Assembly: GCA_022641735.1 (NCBI GenBank)
Contig: JALCDQ010000006.1
Location: 1-64,000, forward strand
Length of the DNA stretch: 64,000 bases
Origin: Prevotella sp.
GTDB lineage: Bacteria; Bacteroidota; Bacteroidia; Bacteroidales; Bacteroidaceae
Reading direction: 5' to 3'
Positions 1 to 9,189 of the stretch are shown piece by piece. How positions within the stretch are numbered: position 1 is the stretch's first letter; each line of letters opens with the position of its first letter. Under the pieces are notes generated by a model. It was not told the DNA's origin. It searched no databases and saw only the letters and a program-made list of their open reading frames with translations. The translations under genes and the position numbers were made by a program.

Positions 1-202
1 CCACCATGGCATCCGCCATCTTCATGAGCAGCTGCTCGCTCACATCGCATCCGAATTTGTTCCATGAGTTCCAACCCATAGGCGGCGTGGGAGCCAACGC
101 ATTATATACCTCAGCAGATACCGGTTTAGGCGGTTGATAAGTTTGCGCCATCAAGCAAGAGGCGCTAAGCAGGAAGGCGAAAAGTAAAACAGTTTTTTTC
201 AT
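1..202 (-). CDS. GH27 alpha-galactosidase, N-terminal part (cut by window edge)
   Basis: Only the first 67 codons are present; the gene runs off the left edge. The start ATG is at 202-200 and is followed by a signal peptide (MKKTVLLFAFLLSASCLMAQ), so the enzyme is exported. Residues about 37-55 read LAPTPPMGWNSWNKFGCDVS, which is the conserved N-terminal block of family GH27 (first strand of the catalytic barrel with the WNSW motif). The family removes terminal alpha-linked galactose from oligosaccharides and galactomannans. The catalytic Asp residues lie outside the window. A TAnnTTTG promoter sits about 110 bp upstream. Confidence 0.88.
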   Translation of the reverse strand, partial: MKKTVLLFAFLLSASCLMAQTYQPPKPVSAEVYNALAPTPPMGWNSWNKFGCDVSEQLLMKMADAMV

Positions 203-310
203 TTGATTTTGATTGTTTTATGCAGTGCAATTGTCAGAAATGCACCTTTTAAATTATTAAAGTTATCGCTAAGGAGCAGGCCTTTTCAGCCCATCTCCGT
301 TTTCACCTTA

Positions 311-318
311 CAAAGATA
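311..318 (-). promoter_or_regulatory. Bacteroidetes -7 box for the GH27 gene
   Basis: The minus strand reads TATCTTTG, an exact match to the TAnnTTTG -7 element of the Bacteroidetes primary sigma factor. It predicts a leader of about 100 nt before the alpha-galactosidase start. Confidence 0.6.
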
Positions 319-428
319 ATCATTTTTTTCAAGAATCCTACAACTTTCGACAGAAAAAAAGAAGGAGATATTAAGTTGCTAGAACAATCCTTAAAGAAAT
401 CAGAAATCAATCTAAAATATCTCCCTAA

Positions 429-448
429 CCCTCCCCAAAAAGGAAGGG
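429..448. repeat. Palindromic element CCCTyCC...GGAAGGG
   Basis: The sequence CCCTCCCC-AAAAA-GGAAGGG is an inverted repeat. It resembles three elements near and inside ispF (43242-43369), so it is probably a member of a dispersed palindromic family. Confidence 0.45.
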
Positions 449-695
449 AACAGAGGGCTCCCAGAATTCCGAGTGCTCCAAGAACTCAAAAAAACCGAGA
501 ATCCGAAAACTCAAAATTCTTTACAAATCATTCTGAATTGAATTTTTCTTCCGATTTTCATCATTCTGATTATTCTCCCAATTTCAGGTTTTCTCGTCAA
601 CTTATCCCCGCGAAAGCTTATCAATTTTGATGTTCCGAAAAGTGCCAATCCCTTGTTACATGAAAAATATAAAAAATAGAGATAGCCTTTTATCG

Positions 696-761
696 GGCAA
701 AAAGTCATTGTTTATGAATTGATTATCAATTGATTAGATAGTAAATAACCATCGGGGAAAA
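696..761. repeat. Weak 22-bp phased palindromic array (3 units)
   Basis: Three degenerate units start at 696, 718 and 740, exactly 22 bp apart. The first (GGCAAAAAGTCATTGTTTAT) and third (AGTAAATAACC...) resemble units of the clear arrays found elsewhere in the window. The match is weak and depends on the better loci. Confidence 0.35.
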
Positions 762-840
762 CATAAAATATAAAAAATAAAAATAAAAATTTAGTACCTT
801 GCGCACTGACCCAATTTTTGTTAATTCAGTTAAAAGATAA

Positions 841-945
841 ATATTAATAGTAATAATATTATTAAATAATAATATATATAATATAATGATTATTAATTAA
901 TTATATTATAATATATATAATAATATAATAGTTAATATATAAAGA
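841..945. repeat. Almost pure A/T block with imperfect inverted repeat
   Basis: About 105 bp contain only three or so G residues. Arms reading AATAATATATATAATATAAT and ATTATATTATAATATATATA flank a short centre near 888-898, so the block could extrude as a cruciform or unwind easily. There is no dnaA, dnaN or cluster of DnaA boxes nearby, so I do not call it an origin. Confidence 0.55.
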
Positions 946-1110
946 TATTTTACCAAAAATCCACTTTTCTGCTTGTCAACCAAAACTTCTCCTTCGAAAT
1001 TCTGCCAAATAGAGCATTTTTTTATTTTTTATTTTTTATTTTTTATTTTCTGAAAAATCGTCCATGAAATTTCAGCTTGATTTTTATTTTACAATTTCAT
1101 CTCAGAGGAT

Positions 1111-1623
1111 TCAAAGGCCTCTGAAAGATTCTGTCATGGCCCTGACGACTTGCATGGAATTGTGAAGTCCCTTGAAACGCCAAAAACGGTAATTCGAGCC
1201 CTTGTAAACTGCGTTCACATAAAAGCCCGACTGACGGAAATCGCTCACCCAGCGTTCGCCGTTCCACATGGCTATATGACCGTAAGGATGGCCCTTGCGA
1301 GCAGGAAACACCACAATGTCGCCTTTGCAACGCGCTTCCGACCGGGCAATGCGCTCGAAACCATAGCAAGGCAGGACGGCATCATATCGGCAGGCAGGAA
1401 CAGGAACGTAAGCCGGCATTCCACCCGCTATCAGAGCCCGGCGCACATACATAGCGCAAGCGCCCTTTGACTTAGAGGAGGCATGAGCCGTGAGGTACTC
1501 CACCGCCTTGGATTTGCTGTAGCTGTTGATGCGGTGGCGCACATAAAGCCCTGCACCTATCGTCCCTATCAAGCAGAGGCTCATAGCTGCCACGACCACC
1601 CATATCGTTATTTTCTTCTTCAT
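1111..1623 (-). CDS. Membrane-anchored CHAP/NlpC-like cysteine amidase, putative
   Basis: A 170-residue protein. I chose the start at 1623 (MKKK...) because it directly precedes a membrane helix; an in-frame start 13 codons upstream adds nothing recognisable. Residues 7-28 form one hydrophobic segment (signal anchor). The rest resembles CHAP or Tae-type peptidoglycan amidases: C56 in KGACAMYVRRAL is the likely nucleophile and H116 in GHIAMWNGERWVSDF the likely catalytic His. Such enzymes cleave peptide bonds in peptidoglycan stem peptides. The anchor suggests periplasmic action at the inner membrane. No immunity gene or secretion cluster is beside it, so a toxin role is only a possibility. 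The family assignment rests on motif spacing alone. Confidence 0.6.
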   Translation of the reverse strand: MKKKITIWVVVAAMSLCLIGTIGAGLYVRHRINSYSKSKAVEYLTAHASSKSKGACAMYVRRALIAGGMPAYVPVPACRYDAVLPCYGFERIARSEARCKGDIVVFPARKGHPYGHIAMWNGERWVSDFRQSGFYVNAVYKGSNYRFWRFKGLHNSMQVVRAMTESFRGL

Positions 1624-1684
1624 CGCGTCAATTGATATGCTCAAGGGCAACCGAAAGCCCATCGAGCGGGAAACAGAGTAATGG

Positions 1685-1726
1685 AAAAAGCGGGGCTACC
1701 GAAGAACGCCCTCAGTTTTGCCCCGC
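1685..1726 (-). terminator. Rho-independent terminator of the MFS gene
   Basis: On the minus strand, GCGGGGC (1726-1720) pairs with GCCCCGC (1696-1690), and a run of five T follows. It lies 30 bp past the MFS transporter stop codon. Confidence 0.75.
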
Positions 1727-1756
1727 CGCTTCTACTCTCTCTATCTCTATAAATGT

Positions 1757-3082
1757 TTATTCTGCTTGATGCTGAGGCACTTTGATGAAGTTCACGCAGA
1801 GCGCGCCAATCACGAGGAAGACACCGGCAACAATCATCATGGTGCTCTGATGAGAGCCTACCAAGCTGAGGATGAGACCGCCCGCAAGAGCAGCTACAAT
1901 CTGCGGAATGCAGATGGTGCCGTTGAAGAGGCCCAGATAAGTGCCCATGTGGCCATAGCCTTGCAGGGCATTGGTGACAAACGTGAACGGCATGGCGAGC
2001 ATGGCAGCCCAGCCGGCACCTATCATGAGGAACGGGATGAATTGCAGGAACTGATTATGGATGAAAGGTATCATCGCAAATCCGATGCCGCCGATGACAA
2101 GGCTGACAGCATAAGCCAGCTTCGTGCTCTTGAATTGCGGCAGGACGACTGCCCATATCACGCTGCCCACTGCCTGAACGGCAAAGAGGATGCCCACCCA
2201 GTTGCCAGCCTCCTGAAAGGCTTTCGAGGAAGGAATGGTGGTGTGCCATACGGTCTCAGCGATGGCGCCGGTGGTATAGTTCCACATATAGAGGAAACCA
2301 GCCCAGCAGAAGAACTGCACCAGCCCTACTTTCCAAAACGTGGAGGGAGCTTTCTTCAGCAGCGTTATCCATCCCGGCTTCTCTTCGCCCTTCTCCTCTT
2401 TCACAGAGGTGATTCCGTTATATTCGGCATATTCCTGCGGATTCCACTCCTTGACCTTCATGACGGTATAGATGACGCAGAGGATGAGAATGGCGGCACC
2501 GACATAGAACGACCAGATGACGGAATCAGGCACTACGCCCTGCTCAGCCACGTTTTGGATGCCCAACCACGTAAACAGGAAAGGAAACACGAAGCCCACT
2601 ACAGAGCCCGCATTGCAGAGAAAGCTCTGAATGCTGTAAGCCTTCGCTTTCTGCTTCTCGTTCACCATGTCGCCCACCATCATCTTGAAAGGCTGCATCG
2701 CCATATTAATAGAGGTGTCGAGAAACATCAGGGCTACGAGGCCGAACACCATGGCGGCTCCAAATGCAAGGCCCAGCGAGCCTGCATTCGGCAGCAAGCA
2801 CATCACGAGCACGGCAACGGCAGCACCCACGAAGAGATAAGGAATGCGACGGCCGAAGCGCGTCCATGTGCGGTCGCTCAAGATGCCCACAATCGGTTGC
2901 ACAAGGATGCCCATCAACGGTGGAAGAATCCAGAAATAACTCAGTTTGTGAGGGTCAGCCCCCAACGTGGCGAAGATTCGCGAGATATTCGCGCTTTGCA
3001 GTGCATAAGCAATCTGCACGCCAAAAAATCCGAAGCTCAAATTCCAGAGCCCCCAGAAATTCATATCCGGTTTTTGTTTCAT
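1757..3082 (-). CDS. MFS sugar transporter (SLC45 / GPH-like)
   Basis: A 441-residue polytopic inner-membrane protein with about 12 hydrophobic segments. The N-terminal block NFWGLWNLSFGFFGVQIAYA, the loop SDRTWTRFGRRIPY (the MFS loop 2-3 signature) and a central cytoplasmic loop with KEEKGEEK are typical of the Bacteroidetes maltose/oligosaccharide transporters related to SLC45. It probably carries maltose or short malto-oligosaccharides from periplasm to cytoplasm by proton symport. It lies 27 bp downstream of the LacI-type regulator on the same strand, so the two are likely co-transcribed. Its place in an alpha-glucan PUL supports the substrate, which the sequence alone does not fix. Confidence 0.85.
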   Translation of the reverse strand: MKQKPDMNFWGLWNLSFGFFGVQIAYALQSANISRIFATLGADPHKLSYFWILPPLMGILVQPIVGILSDRTWTRFGRRIPYLFVGAAVAVLVMCLLPNAGSLGLAFGAAMVFGLVALMFLDTSINMAMQPFKMMVGDMVNEKQKAKAYSIQSFLCNAGSVVGFVFPFLFTWLGIQNVAEQGVVPDSVIWSFYVGAAILILCVIYTVMKVKEWNPQEYAEYNGITSVKEEKGEEKPGWITLLKKAPSTFWKVGLVQFFCWAGFLYMWNYTTGAIAETVWHTTIPSSKAFQEAGNWVGILFAVQAVGSVIWAVVLPQFKSTKLAYAVSLVIGGIGFAMIPFIHNQFLQFIPFLMIGAGWAAMLAMPFTFVTNALQGYGHMGTYLGLFNGTICIPQIVAALAGGLILSLVGSHQSTMMIVAGVFLVIGALCVNFIKVPQHQAE

Positions 3083-3109
3083 TTTTTTTATATATGATTT
3101 TTAGTTATA

Positions 3110-4138
3110 TTATTCTCGAGTCGTGCCTCTTATGACGAGTTTCGTGCGGATGACGCGCCGCTCCACCTTATCTTTAGGCACCGTGCCTTCCACCTGCGAG
3201 ATGAGGATGTTGGCAGCCTCCTCACCCACTCTGACGCCCCGCTGCTCCACCGTGGTGAGCATAGGGTCGCAAGCAATGGCGCGATAGCCATTCGTGAAAC
3301 CGCAGATGCCAATCTCTTCAGGCACACGGAAGCCCATGCGCTTGGCGGTATAGAGAATGCCGATGGCAGTATCGTCGTTGATGGCGAAGAAGCCGTCAGG
3401 ACGGTCAGGGCGCTTGAGCAACTCCGGCGTGAGCGCCTCAGCGTCGGTGCGGTTGTCGCAATAGCGGATGAGACTGTCGTCGATGGGCAGGCGCTGTTTG
3501 AGCAGAGCATCCTTATAGCCATTGAGCCGGTTTTTGGAAATCTCCATCGTCATCGGCGAGCCATAGAAGGCAATGCGGTGGCAACCGGTATCGATGAGAT
3601 AGCTCACCGCCGTGAAGGCACCCATATAGTCGTCCACCACCACCCGGCTGGCATTGATGCCCGTGCAAATGCGGTCATAGAAGACGATTGGGATTCCATT
3701 GTCGATGAGTCGCTGGAAATGGTCATACTTCACCGTATCTTTCGCCTGAGAGACAATCACGCCGCACACCTTATTCTTATAGAAGTTGCTGCATATCGCC
3801 ACCTCACGCTCATATTTCTCATTGCTCTGCGCCACCACAATCTGATAGCCTCGGGCACTCGCTTCCTCCTCAATTCCGCTGAGAATCGTGGCAAAATAAT
3901 AATGTGCAAACTGCGGAACAATTACACCGATGATGCGGGTTGACTTCACTTTCGCATGTCGCAACTGTTCTCCTAACACATTCGGATAGAAATTATGTTC
4001 TTGCGCATAAGTCTGTATGGCCGTGCGCGTGGAAGCACTGATGCGCTGATTGCCGTTGAGGGCACGCGACACCGTGGCTACCGAGACTCCGAACTTCTCG
4101 GCAATATCTTTCATTGTTGTAGGCGTAGATTCACTCAT
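3110..4138 (-). CDS. LacI-family transcriptional regulator of the PUL
   Basis: A 342-residue regulator. Residues 9-28 (MKDIAEKFGVSVATVSRALN) form the LacI helix-turn-helix with the usual hinge after it, and residues about 65-330 form a periplasmic-binding-protein-like effector domain. It is divergent from the susC operon. A perfect 16-bp palindrome of LacI type lies between them at 4222-4237, and variants lie before both amylase genes. I infer that it controls those three transcription units and itself, with a glucan-derived sugar as effector. Most LacI proteins are repressors, but some act as activators, and the sequence does not decide this. Confidence 0.93.
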   Translation of the reverse strand: MSESTPTTMKDIAEKFGVSVATVSRALNGNQRISASTRTAIQTYAQEHNFYPNVLGEQLRHAKVKSTRIIGVIVPQFAHYYFATILSGIEEEASARGYQIVVAQSNEKYEREVAICSNFYKNKVCGVIVSQAKDTVKYDHFQRLIDNGIPIVFYDRICTGINASRVVVDDYMGAFTAVSYLIDTGCHRIAFYGSPMTMEISKNRLNGYKDALLKQRLPIDDSLIRYCDNRTDAEALTPELLKRPDRPDGFFAINDDTAIGILYTAKRMGFRVPEEIGICGFTNGYRAIACDPMLTTVEQRGVRVGEEAANILISQVEGTVPKDKVERRVIRTKLVIRGTTRE

Positions 4139-4221
4139 AGTTCGGTTTGAATTGACAACGCAAAGATAATGAAACCTCAGAAATCTTCACATTATACATT
4201 TTATTATTAGATTTTTTAAAC

Positions 4222-4237
4222 GTGCAAACGTTTGCAC
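4222..4237. promoter_or_regulatory. LacI-type operator 1 (lacI / susC intergenic)
   Basis: GTGCAAACGTTTGCAC is a perfect 16-bp palindrome around CG, the form bound by LacI-family dimers. It lies 84 bp before the regulator start and about 54 bp upstream of the susC -7 box, so it can serve both. Confidence 0.82.
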
Positions 4238-4290
4238 AACTTAAATAACGTTTTTCACTTAAAAAAAGTGCATTGTTGCGTCAATAAAAC

Positions 4291-4298
4291 TAAATTTG
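4291..4298 (+). promoter_or_regulatory. Promoter -7 box of the susC operon
   Basis: TAAATTTG matches TAnnTTTG exactly. Transcription would start near 4305, giving a leader of about 110 nt before susC. No clear -33 TTTG is present at the usual distance, which fits a promoter needing a regulator. Confidence 0.65.
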
Positions 4299-4417
4299 CA
4301 CCGTGATTCGTTCTCGAAACAAAATCTTAAGGCCATAATTGCTGACAACCTAACAACAAAACCAAAAAAAATAAGTGAAAAGCAGGATTGGCTTTACCTA
4401 AATTTAGATATTAACAA

Positions 4418-7400
4418 ATGATGACAAATAAAGTTAACTTAAAAAATCAAAGAATGATGAAGCAGGTAAAAATCACTATGCCTCTAAGGATGCTTGCAAT
4501 TATTTGTGGGCTTCTCCTTTCTGTCAGTGCCTTTGCACAGGACATTACTGTCAATGGTCACGTTAAGGATGCTACCGGCGAGCCAGTCATTGGTGCTACT
4601 ATCAGCGTAGGCGGAAAAGCAGTAGCGGTGTCTGACATTGACGGTAACTTCACCATTAAGGCTAACCAGGGCACAGCGCTCACAGTATCTTATGTAGGAT
4701 ACATGAACGCCACAGCTCAGGCAAGTCCTAATGTTATCATCACCATGCGTGATGATGCTAAAACTCTTGATCAGGTTGTCGTTATCGGTTACGGTCATGC
4801 CAAGAAGGAAGACCTCACCGGTTCTGTAACAGCCATGAAACCGGATGACCTTTCAAAAGGTATCACAAACAACGCCTCAGATATGCTTGTCGGCAAGATT
4901 GCCGGTGTGGATGTCCAGACAGCAGGCGGTACTCCTGGCGCAGGAGCTCAAATCCGTATCCGTGGTGGTGCTTCGCTTACTGCCAGCAACGACCCTCTCT
5001 ACGTAGTCGATGGTTTGCAGATTGATAACAACACCGCAACAGGTATGAGTAACATCCTCGCTATGATCAACCCTGATGATATCGAGACTTTCACCGTGTT
5101 GAAGGATGCTTCCGCAACAGCTATCTACGGTTCTCGTGGTGCTAATGGTGTCATCCTGATTACCACAAAGAAAGGTAGAGCAGGACAGAAGCTCTCCGTT
5201 TCTTATAATGGAGACATCACCTACTCTATGATTCAGAAGAAATATGACGTGCTGAATGCAGCCGACTATAAGAACCTCGTCAGCAGTATGACAGGTCTGG
5301 ATGCCACGCAACTCGGCACTTCTGATACTAACTGGCAGGATGAAATCTTCCGTGGTGCCGTTTCTACAAACCATGGCATCAGCCTCTCAGGCGGCACGAA
5401 GAATATGCCTTACCGTATCAGCGCCGGCTACAACATCTCTAATGGTATCGTCAAGACCAGTTGGATGCGCCGTTCTAACGTGTCTGTCAACTTGAATCCT
5501 ACATTCTTTGACAATCACTTGAACTTCGCCATCACAGCCAAGTATATGTATGAGAAAGACCGCTATGCAGATGCTGGTGGCGCCGTTGGTGCTGCCCTGA
5601 GCATGGACCCGACTCATCCAGTATATGGAAGCGGAAGTGACTATACCTACACCGGTGGTTTCTATCAGAATCTGCTCAATGCAAGTTTCAACGACAAGTC
5701 TTGGGCTTACACCACCAATTCTAATGCTCCTCAGAACCCATTGGCTCTGTTGCGTCAGAAGTACACATTGGCTCAAGCTAATGACTACTCCGGCAACATT
5801 GAGATGAACTATAAGATTCATGGTTTTGAAGACCTCTCTATTCATGCAAGTCTTGGTGCACAATACACCGATTCTAAACAGAATGACAAGATTTCTCCGT
5901 ATTCTTATTCTAACAACTATTACGGATGGAATGGCATGACTTATTATTGGAAATACAACATGGTAGGAAGTGCTTACGCTCATTATCAGCATCAGTTCGG
6001 TATTCACAACATCGAAGCTATGGCAGGAGCTGAGGATAGCCACTACCACAGAAGCGGTTACAATGAAGGTCAAGGAACTGACCGTGCAACCGGTGCTGCT
6101 TACAATCCAGCTATCCGCTCAGAACAAGAGTGGGCAACTCACAACAGCTTGGTTTCTTACTTCGGCCGTTTGAATTACAACCTCTTGGAGCGTTACCTCT
6201 TCACAGTTACTTTCCGTGCTGATGGTTCTTCCAAGTTCGCCAAAGGTCACAAGTGGGGTTACTTCCCATCAGCAGCCTTTGCATGGAAAATCAACAACGA
6301 GGCTTTCCTGAAAGACGTGAAATGGCTCGATGAATTTAAGCTCCGTTTGGGTTATGGTAAGACTGGTAACCAGAATGGTATCGATGATTTCTATTCTGTT
6401 CCTCTCTATGTACGCGGTAACTCTTACGCTCAGTATCCTTTCGGTGATACCTATTATTATACAACACGTCCAAGCAACTACAATGCAGCTCTGACATGGG
6501 AAACCACAGCTACCTACAATGCAGGTCTTGACTTCAGCGCCTTCAATGGCCGCTTCACAGCCAACTTGGATGGTTACTATCGCAAGACTACTAACTTGCT
6601 CGCCAAAGTATCAGTAGCTGCCGCTACAGCCTTCGGTGATGAGCAGTTGCAGAACGTAGGCTCTCTGAAGAACTATGGTGTTGAACTTTCTCTCGACGTT
6701 AAACCTGTCGTAACGAAAGACTTCACATGGGATGTAACTTACAACGTAGGTTATAACCACAATGAGATTACTGAACTGAAAGCAGGTGCACAGGATTGGG
6801 TATGGTGCGACAACACCATCTCTCGTGGTAACAACACCAAGATACAGCGCAACAAGGTAGGCGAGCCTATCAACAGCTTCTATGTATATCAGCAGGTTTA
6901 TGACAAAAATGGCAAACCTCTTGAAGGTGTTTATGTAGACCGTAACGCTGATGGTCAAATCAACGACCAGGACCGTTACTACTACAAGAGCCCGAGCGCT
7001 CCGGTCATCATGGGTCTCACCACCAAGTTCATCTATAAGAACTGGGATTTGAGTGCAGCCTTCCATGCAGCTATCGGCAACTACGTTTACTATGACTTCC
7101 TTGCAAGCCGTGCTACCGTCAGTCCATCAGGTCTCTATCACAACAGTGCTTTCGTCAATACAACTGCTGAAGCAGTGGCTCTTGGTTTCACAGGTACGAC
7201 TATCAATCCTAACTTCCTGAGCGACTACTTTGTACGCAACGCTTCTTACCTGAAGTGCACGAACATCACTCTTGGCTATACTTTCCCGGCATTGCTGACT
7301 TATGCCAACACCAAGTATTTCTCCGGCCGTGTCTATTTCACAGCTCAGAATCCTTTCATCATCACCAAGTATGATGGCATCGACCCTGAAGTTGCAAGTG

Positions 7401-7465
7401 GTGTAGACCGTAACCCTTATCCACGTCCAATGAGCTTCCAACTCGGACTCAATCTTAACTTCTAA
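4418..7465 (+). CDS. SusC-like TonB-dependent outer-membrane glucan transporter
   Basis: A 1015-residue protein. The start at 4418 gives a long positive N-terminus; internal Met codons 12-14 residues in are equally possible. A signal peptide ends near LLLSVSAFAQ. Next comes a carboxypeptidase-regulatory-like domain (ITVNGHVKDATGEPVIGATI...), then the TonB box/plug region (LDQVVVIGYGHAKKEDLTGS) and a 22-strand barrel ending in aromatic ...LGLNLNF. SusC-family proteins import oligosaccharides together with their SusD lid, using TonB energy. The next gene is SusD-like, 19 bp downstream, and two alpha-amylases follow, so malto-oligosaccharides are the likely cargo. Confidence 0.95.
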   Translation: MMTNKVNLKNQRMMKQVKITMPLRMLAIICGLLLSVSAFAQDITVNGHVKDATGEPVIGATISVGGKAVAVSDIDGNFTIKANQGTALTVSYVGYMNATAQASPNVIITMRDDAKTLDQVVVIGYGHAKKEDLTGSVTAMKPDDLSKGITNNASDMLVGKIAGVDVQTAGGTPGAGAQIRIRGGASLTASNDPLYVVDGLQIDNNTATGMSNILAMINPDDIETFTVLKDASATAIYGSRGANGVILITTKKGRAGQKLSVSYNGDITYSMIQKKYDVLNAADYKNLVSSMTGLDATQLGTSDTNWQDEIFRGAVSTNHGISLSGGTKNMPYRISAGYNISNGIVKTSWMRRSNVSVNLNPTFFDNHLNFAITAKYMYEKDRYADAGGAVGAALSMDPTHPVYGSGSDYTYTGGFYQNLLNASFNDKSWAYTTNSNAPQNPLALLRQKYTLAQANDYSGNIEMNYKIHGFEDLSIHASLGAQYTDSKQNDKISPYSYSNNYYGWNGMTYYWKYNMVGSAYAHYQHQFGIHNIEAMAGAEDSHYHRSGYNEGQGTDRATGAAYNPAIRSEQEWATHNSLVSYFGRLNYNLLERYLFTVTFRADGSSKFAKGHKWGYFPSAAFAWKINNEAFLKDVKWLDEFKLRLGYGKTGNQNGIDDFYSVPLYVRGNSYAQYPFGDTYYYTTRPSNYNAALTWETTATYNAGLDFSAFNGRFTANLDGYYRKTTNLLAKVSVAAATAFGDEQLQNVGSLKNYGVELSLDVKPVVTKDFTWDVTYNVGYNHNEITELKAGAQDWVWCDNTISRGNNTKIQRNKVGEPINSFYVYQQVYDKNGKPLEGVYVDRNADGQINDQDRYYYKSPSAPVIMGLTTKFIYKNWDLSAAFHAAIGNYVYYDFLASRATVSPSGLYHNSAFVNTTAEAVALGFTGTTINPNFLSDYFVRNASYLKCTNITLGYTFPALLTYANTKYFSGRVYFTAQNPFIITKYDGIDPEVASGVDRNPYPRPMSFQLGLNLNF

Positions 7466-7484
7466 ATTTGGAGGAAACAGAAAT

Positions 7485-9152
7485 ATGAAAAAGATAATTA
7501 TTAAGACAGCAGTTATTGGTTTGCTCGTTGCTGGTATGACTTCTTGTACCGATGACTTGAACATCTCTTCTATCGACCCGAAGAGTTCCTCTACCTATGA
7601 TGCAACTGAACTGCTCGCAAAACAATATGCCACTCTGGGACTGACAGGCCAGACAGGTCCTGCTGGAAATGCAGATATCAGTGGTGATGAAGGTGAAAGC
7701 GGCTTCTATCGTACCGTATTCAACCTTGAGACATTATGTACAGACGAATGTATCTGGGCATGGCAGACTGATACGGATATCCCAGCCTTGACAACTATCG
7801 CTTGGAGCTCAAGCTCTGTACGTGTAAACTGGGCTTATCAGCGCTTGGCTTATGATGTCACTCTCTACAATCAGTTTATCTCTGAGCAGACGGGCAAGAT
7901 GTCGGATGATGTCATTGCAGAGGTTCGCTTCTTGCGTGCTCTCCATTACTGGTACTTCCTCGACCTTTTCCATAAAGCTCCGTTCAAAGATACCTTCAAT
8001 GCAGATATGCCTGTTGAGAAAGCCGGAAAAGACCTTTACGACTGGATTGACCAGGAGCTCACGGCTATTGAGCCTACTCTGAAGGCTATCGGCAGTTATG
8101 ACAACAGCTCTAACTTTGGCCGTGCTGACCAAGGTGCAGCTTATGCTCTTCATGCTCGCTTGGCTTTGAACTCTGCCGTTTATACGGATGGTGCTACCAA
8201 AGACTATCAGAAGGCTAAGGACTATTGCGACAAGATTATCAGCAGTGGCGCTTACGCACTGTCTGAGAATGAGAAAAACGGCTTCTCCGGCTATGCACAG
8301 GTATTCATGGGCGACAACGATGAGAATCCACAAGCTATGAAGGAAATCATCTTTGCTATCCGTCAGGACGGCAGCAAGACAGAGGAATATGCAGGCTCTA
8401 CCTATCTGGTAAGTTCTATGCGTATCTCTGGTATGCCTTATGCAAATACTGATAACTATTGGAGTTGCAACTTTGCACGCAAGAACCTCGTTGAGAAGTT
8501 CTTCCCAACAGACAACATTCCTATGGCAAAAGCTGATGATGCTCTCACAAAAGCAACCGAAGCTGAGGTGATTGCTAAGGACAATGCTCTTGGAGTATCT
8601 ACAGCCGACGTGATTGCTGCTGCAGGTGACGACCGCGCTATGTTCTACACAGGTGTCGGTGGCGGTATCCGCACACTGAGCCCAGGTAAGCAAATCACTG
8701 GTTTCCTCAATGGAGCCTCTATCGTGAAATGGTCTAACCAGCGCCTTGACGGTGCTTCAGGTCATAACCGTACTTTCTCTGACACTGACATTCCTCTCTT
8801 CCGCCTTGCTGAGATCTACCTCACACGTGCAGAAGCTGAATATCGCCTTGGTGGACAGAGCGATGCTGCTCTGAAGGACCTCAACGTACTGCGCACACGT
8901 GCTCACGCGGTTGCTAAGACTTCTATCGACAATAATATTCTCATTGACGAGTGGTGCCGTGAATTCTATATGGAAGGTCGTCGTCGCTCTGACTTGAACC
9001 GTTTCGGTCTCTTCACAGGTTCTAAATATCTTTGGGACTTCAAGGGTGGTGTAGCTGGCGGCAGTGGTATTGATACTCACTTCTCCATCTATCCTATTCC
9101 AGCCAACGATATTTCGGGTAATCCTAACATGACTCAGAATCCTGGTTATTAA
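7485..9152 (+). CDS. SusD-like starch-binding lipoprotein
   Basis: A 555-residue surface lipoprotein. The signal peptide ends in a lipobox, GMTSC, with Cys at residue 21. The body has the SusD/RagB helical fold: a long TPR-like region (ISEQTGKMSDDVIAEVRFLRALHYWYFLDLF) and a C-terminal segment with the typical RRSDLNRFG and YPIPANDISGNPNMTQNPGY end. It forms the lid of the SusC transporter and binds glucan at the cell surface. It is the second gene of the operon; a GGAGG sequence precedes it, unusual for this phylum. Confidence 0.95.
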   Translation: MKKIIIKTAVIGLLVAGMTSCTDDLNISSIDPKSSSTYDATELLAKQYATLGLTGQTGPAGNADISGDEGESGFYRTVFNLETLCTDECIWAWQTDTDIPALTTIAWSSSSVRVNWAYQRLAYDVTLYNQFISEQTGKMSDDVIAEVRFLRALHYWYFLDLFHKAPFKDTFNADMPVEKAGKDLYDWIDQELTAIEPTLKAIGSYDNSSNFGRADQGAAYALHARLALNSAVYTDGATKDYQKAKDYCDKIISSGAYALSENEKNGFSGYAQVFMGDNDENPQAMKEIIFAIRQDGSKTEEYAGSTYLVSSMRISGMPYANTDNYWSCNFARKNLVEKFFPTDNIPMAKADDALTKATEAEVIAKDNALGVSTADVIAAAGDDRAMFYTGVGGGIRTLSPGKQITGFLNGASIVKWSNQRLDGASGHNRTFSDTDIPLFRLAEIYLTRAEAEYRLGGQSDAALKDLNVLRTRAHAVAKTSIDNNILIDEWCREFYMEGRRRSDLNRFGLFTGSKYLWDFKGGVAGGSGIDTHFSIYPIPANDISGNPNMTQNPGY

Positions 9153-9189
9153 TACAAACGGATTAGAAATTATAAATTTTTAATTGAAT

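Larger units (their letters stand above)
319..1110. other. Gene-free A/T-rich gap
   Basis: No convincing gene is visible. An 84-codon open frame at 376-630 has no start context or domain and is rich in low-complexity residues. The gap contains a palindromic GC element at 429-448, weak 22-bp phased units at 696-761, an almost pure A/T block at about 841-945 with an imperfect inverted repeat, and a T-rich stretch at about 1019-1050 made of short TATTTTTT units. Confidence 0.6.

Noticed and set aside
376..630. 84-codon open frame in the A/T-rich gap
   Set aside because: It begins at a non-ATG codon, has no promoter or domain, includes a palindromic repeat, and its composition (Ser, Asn, Pro, Lys rich) looks like translated spacer.
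841..945. Replication origin in the A/T block
   Set aside because: No dnaA, dnaN or other usual neighbours and no cluster of DnaA boxes were seen.
1718..3097. 459-codon open frame on the plus strand
   Set aside because: It is the antisense shadow of the MFS transporter: it is rich in His, Arg and Glu and has no domain, while the minus strand encodes a clear 12-segment transporter.
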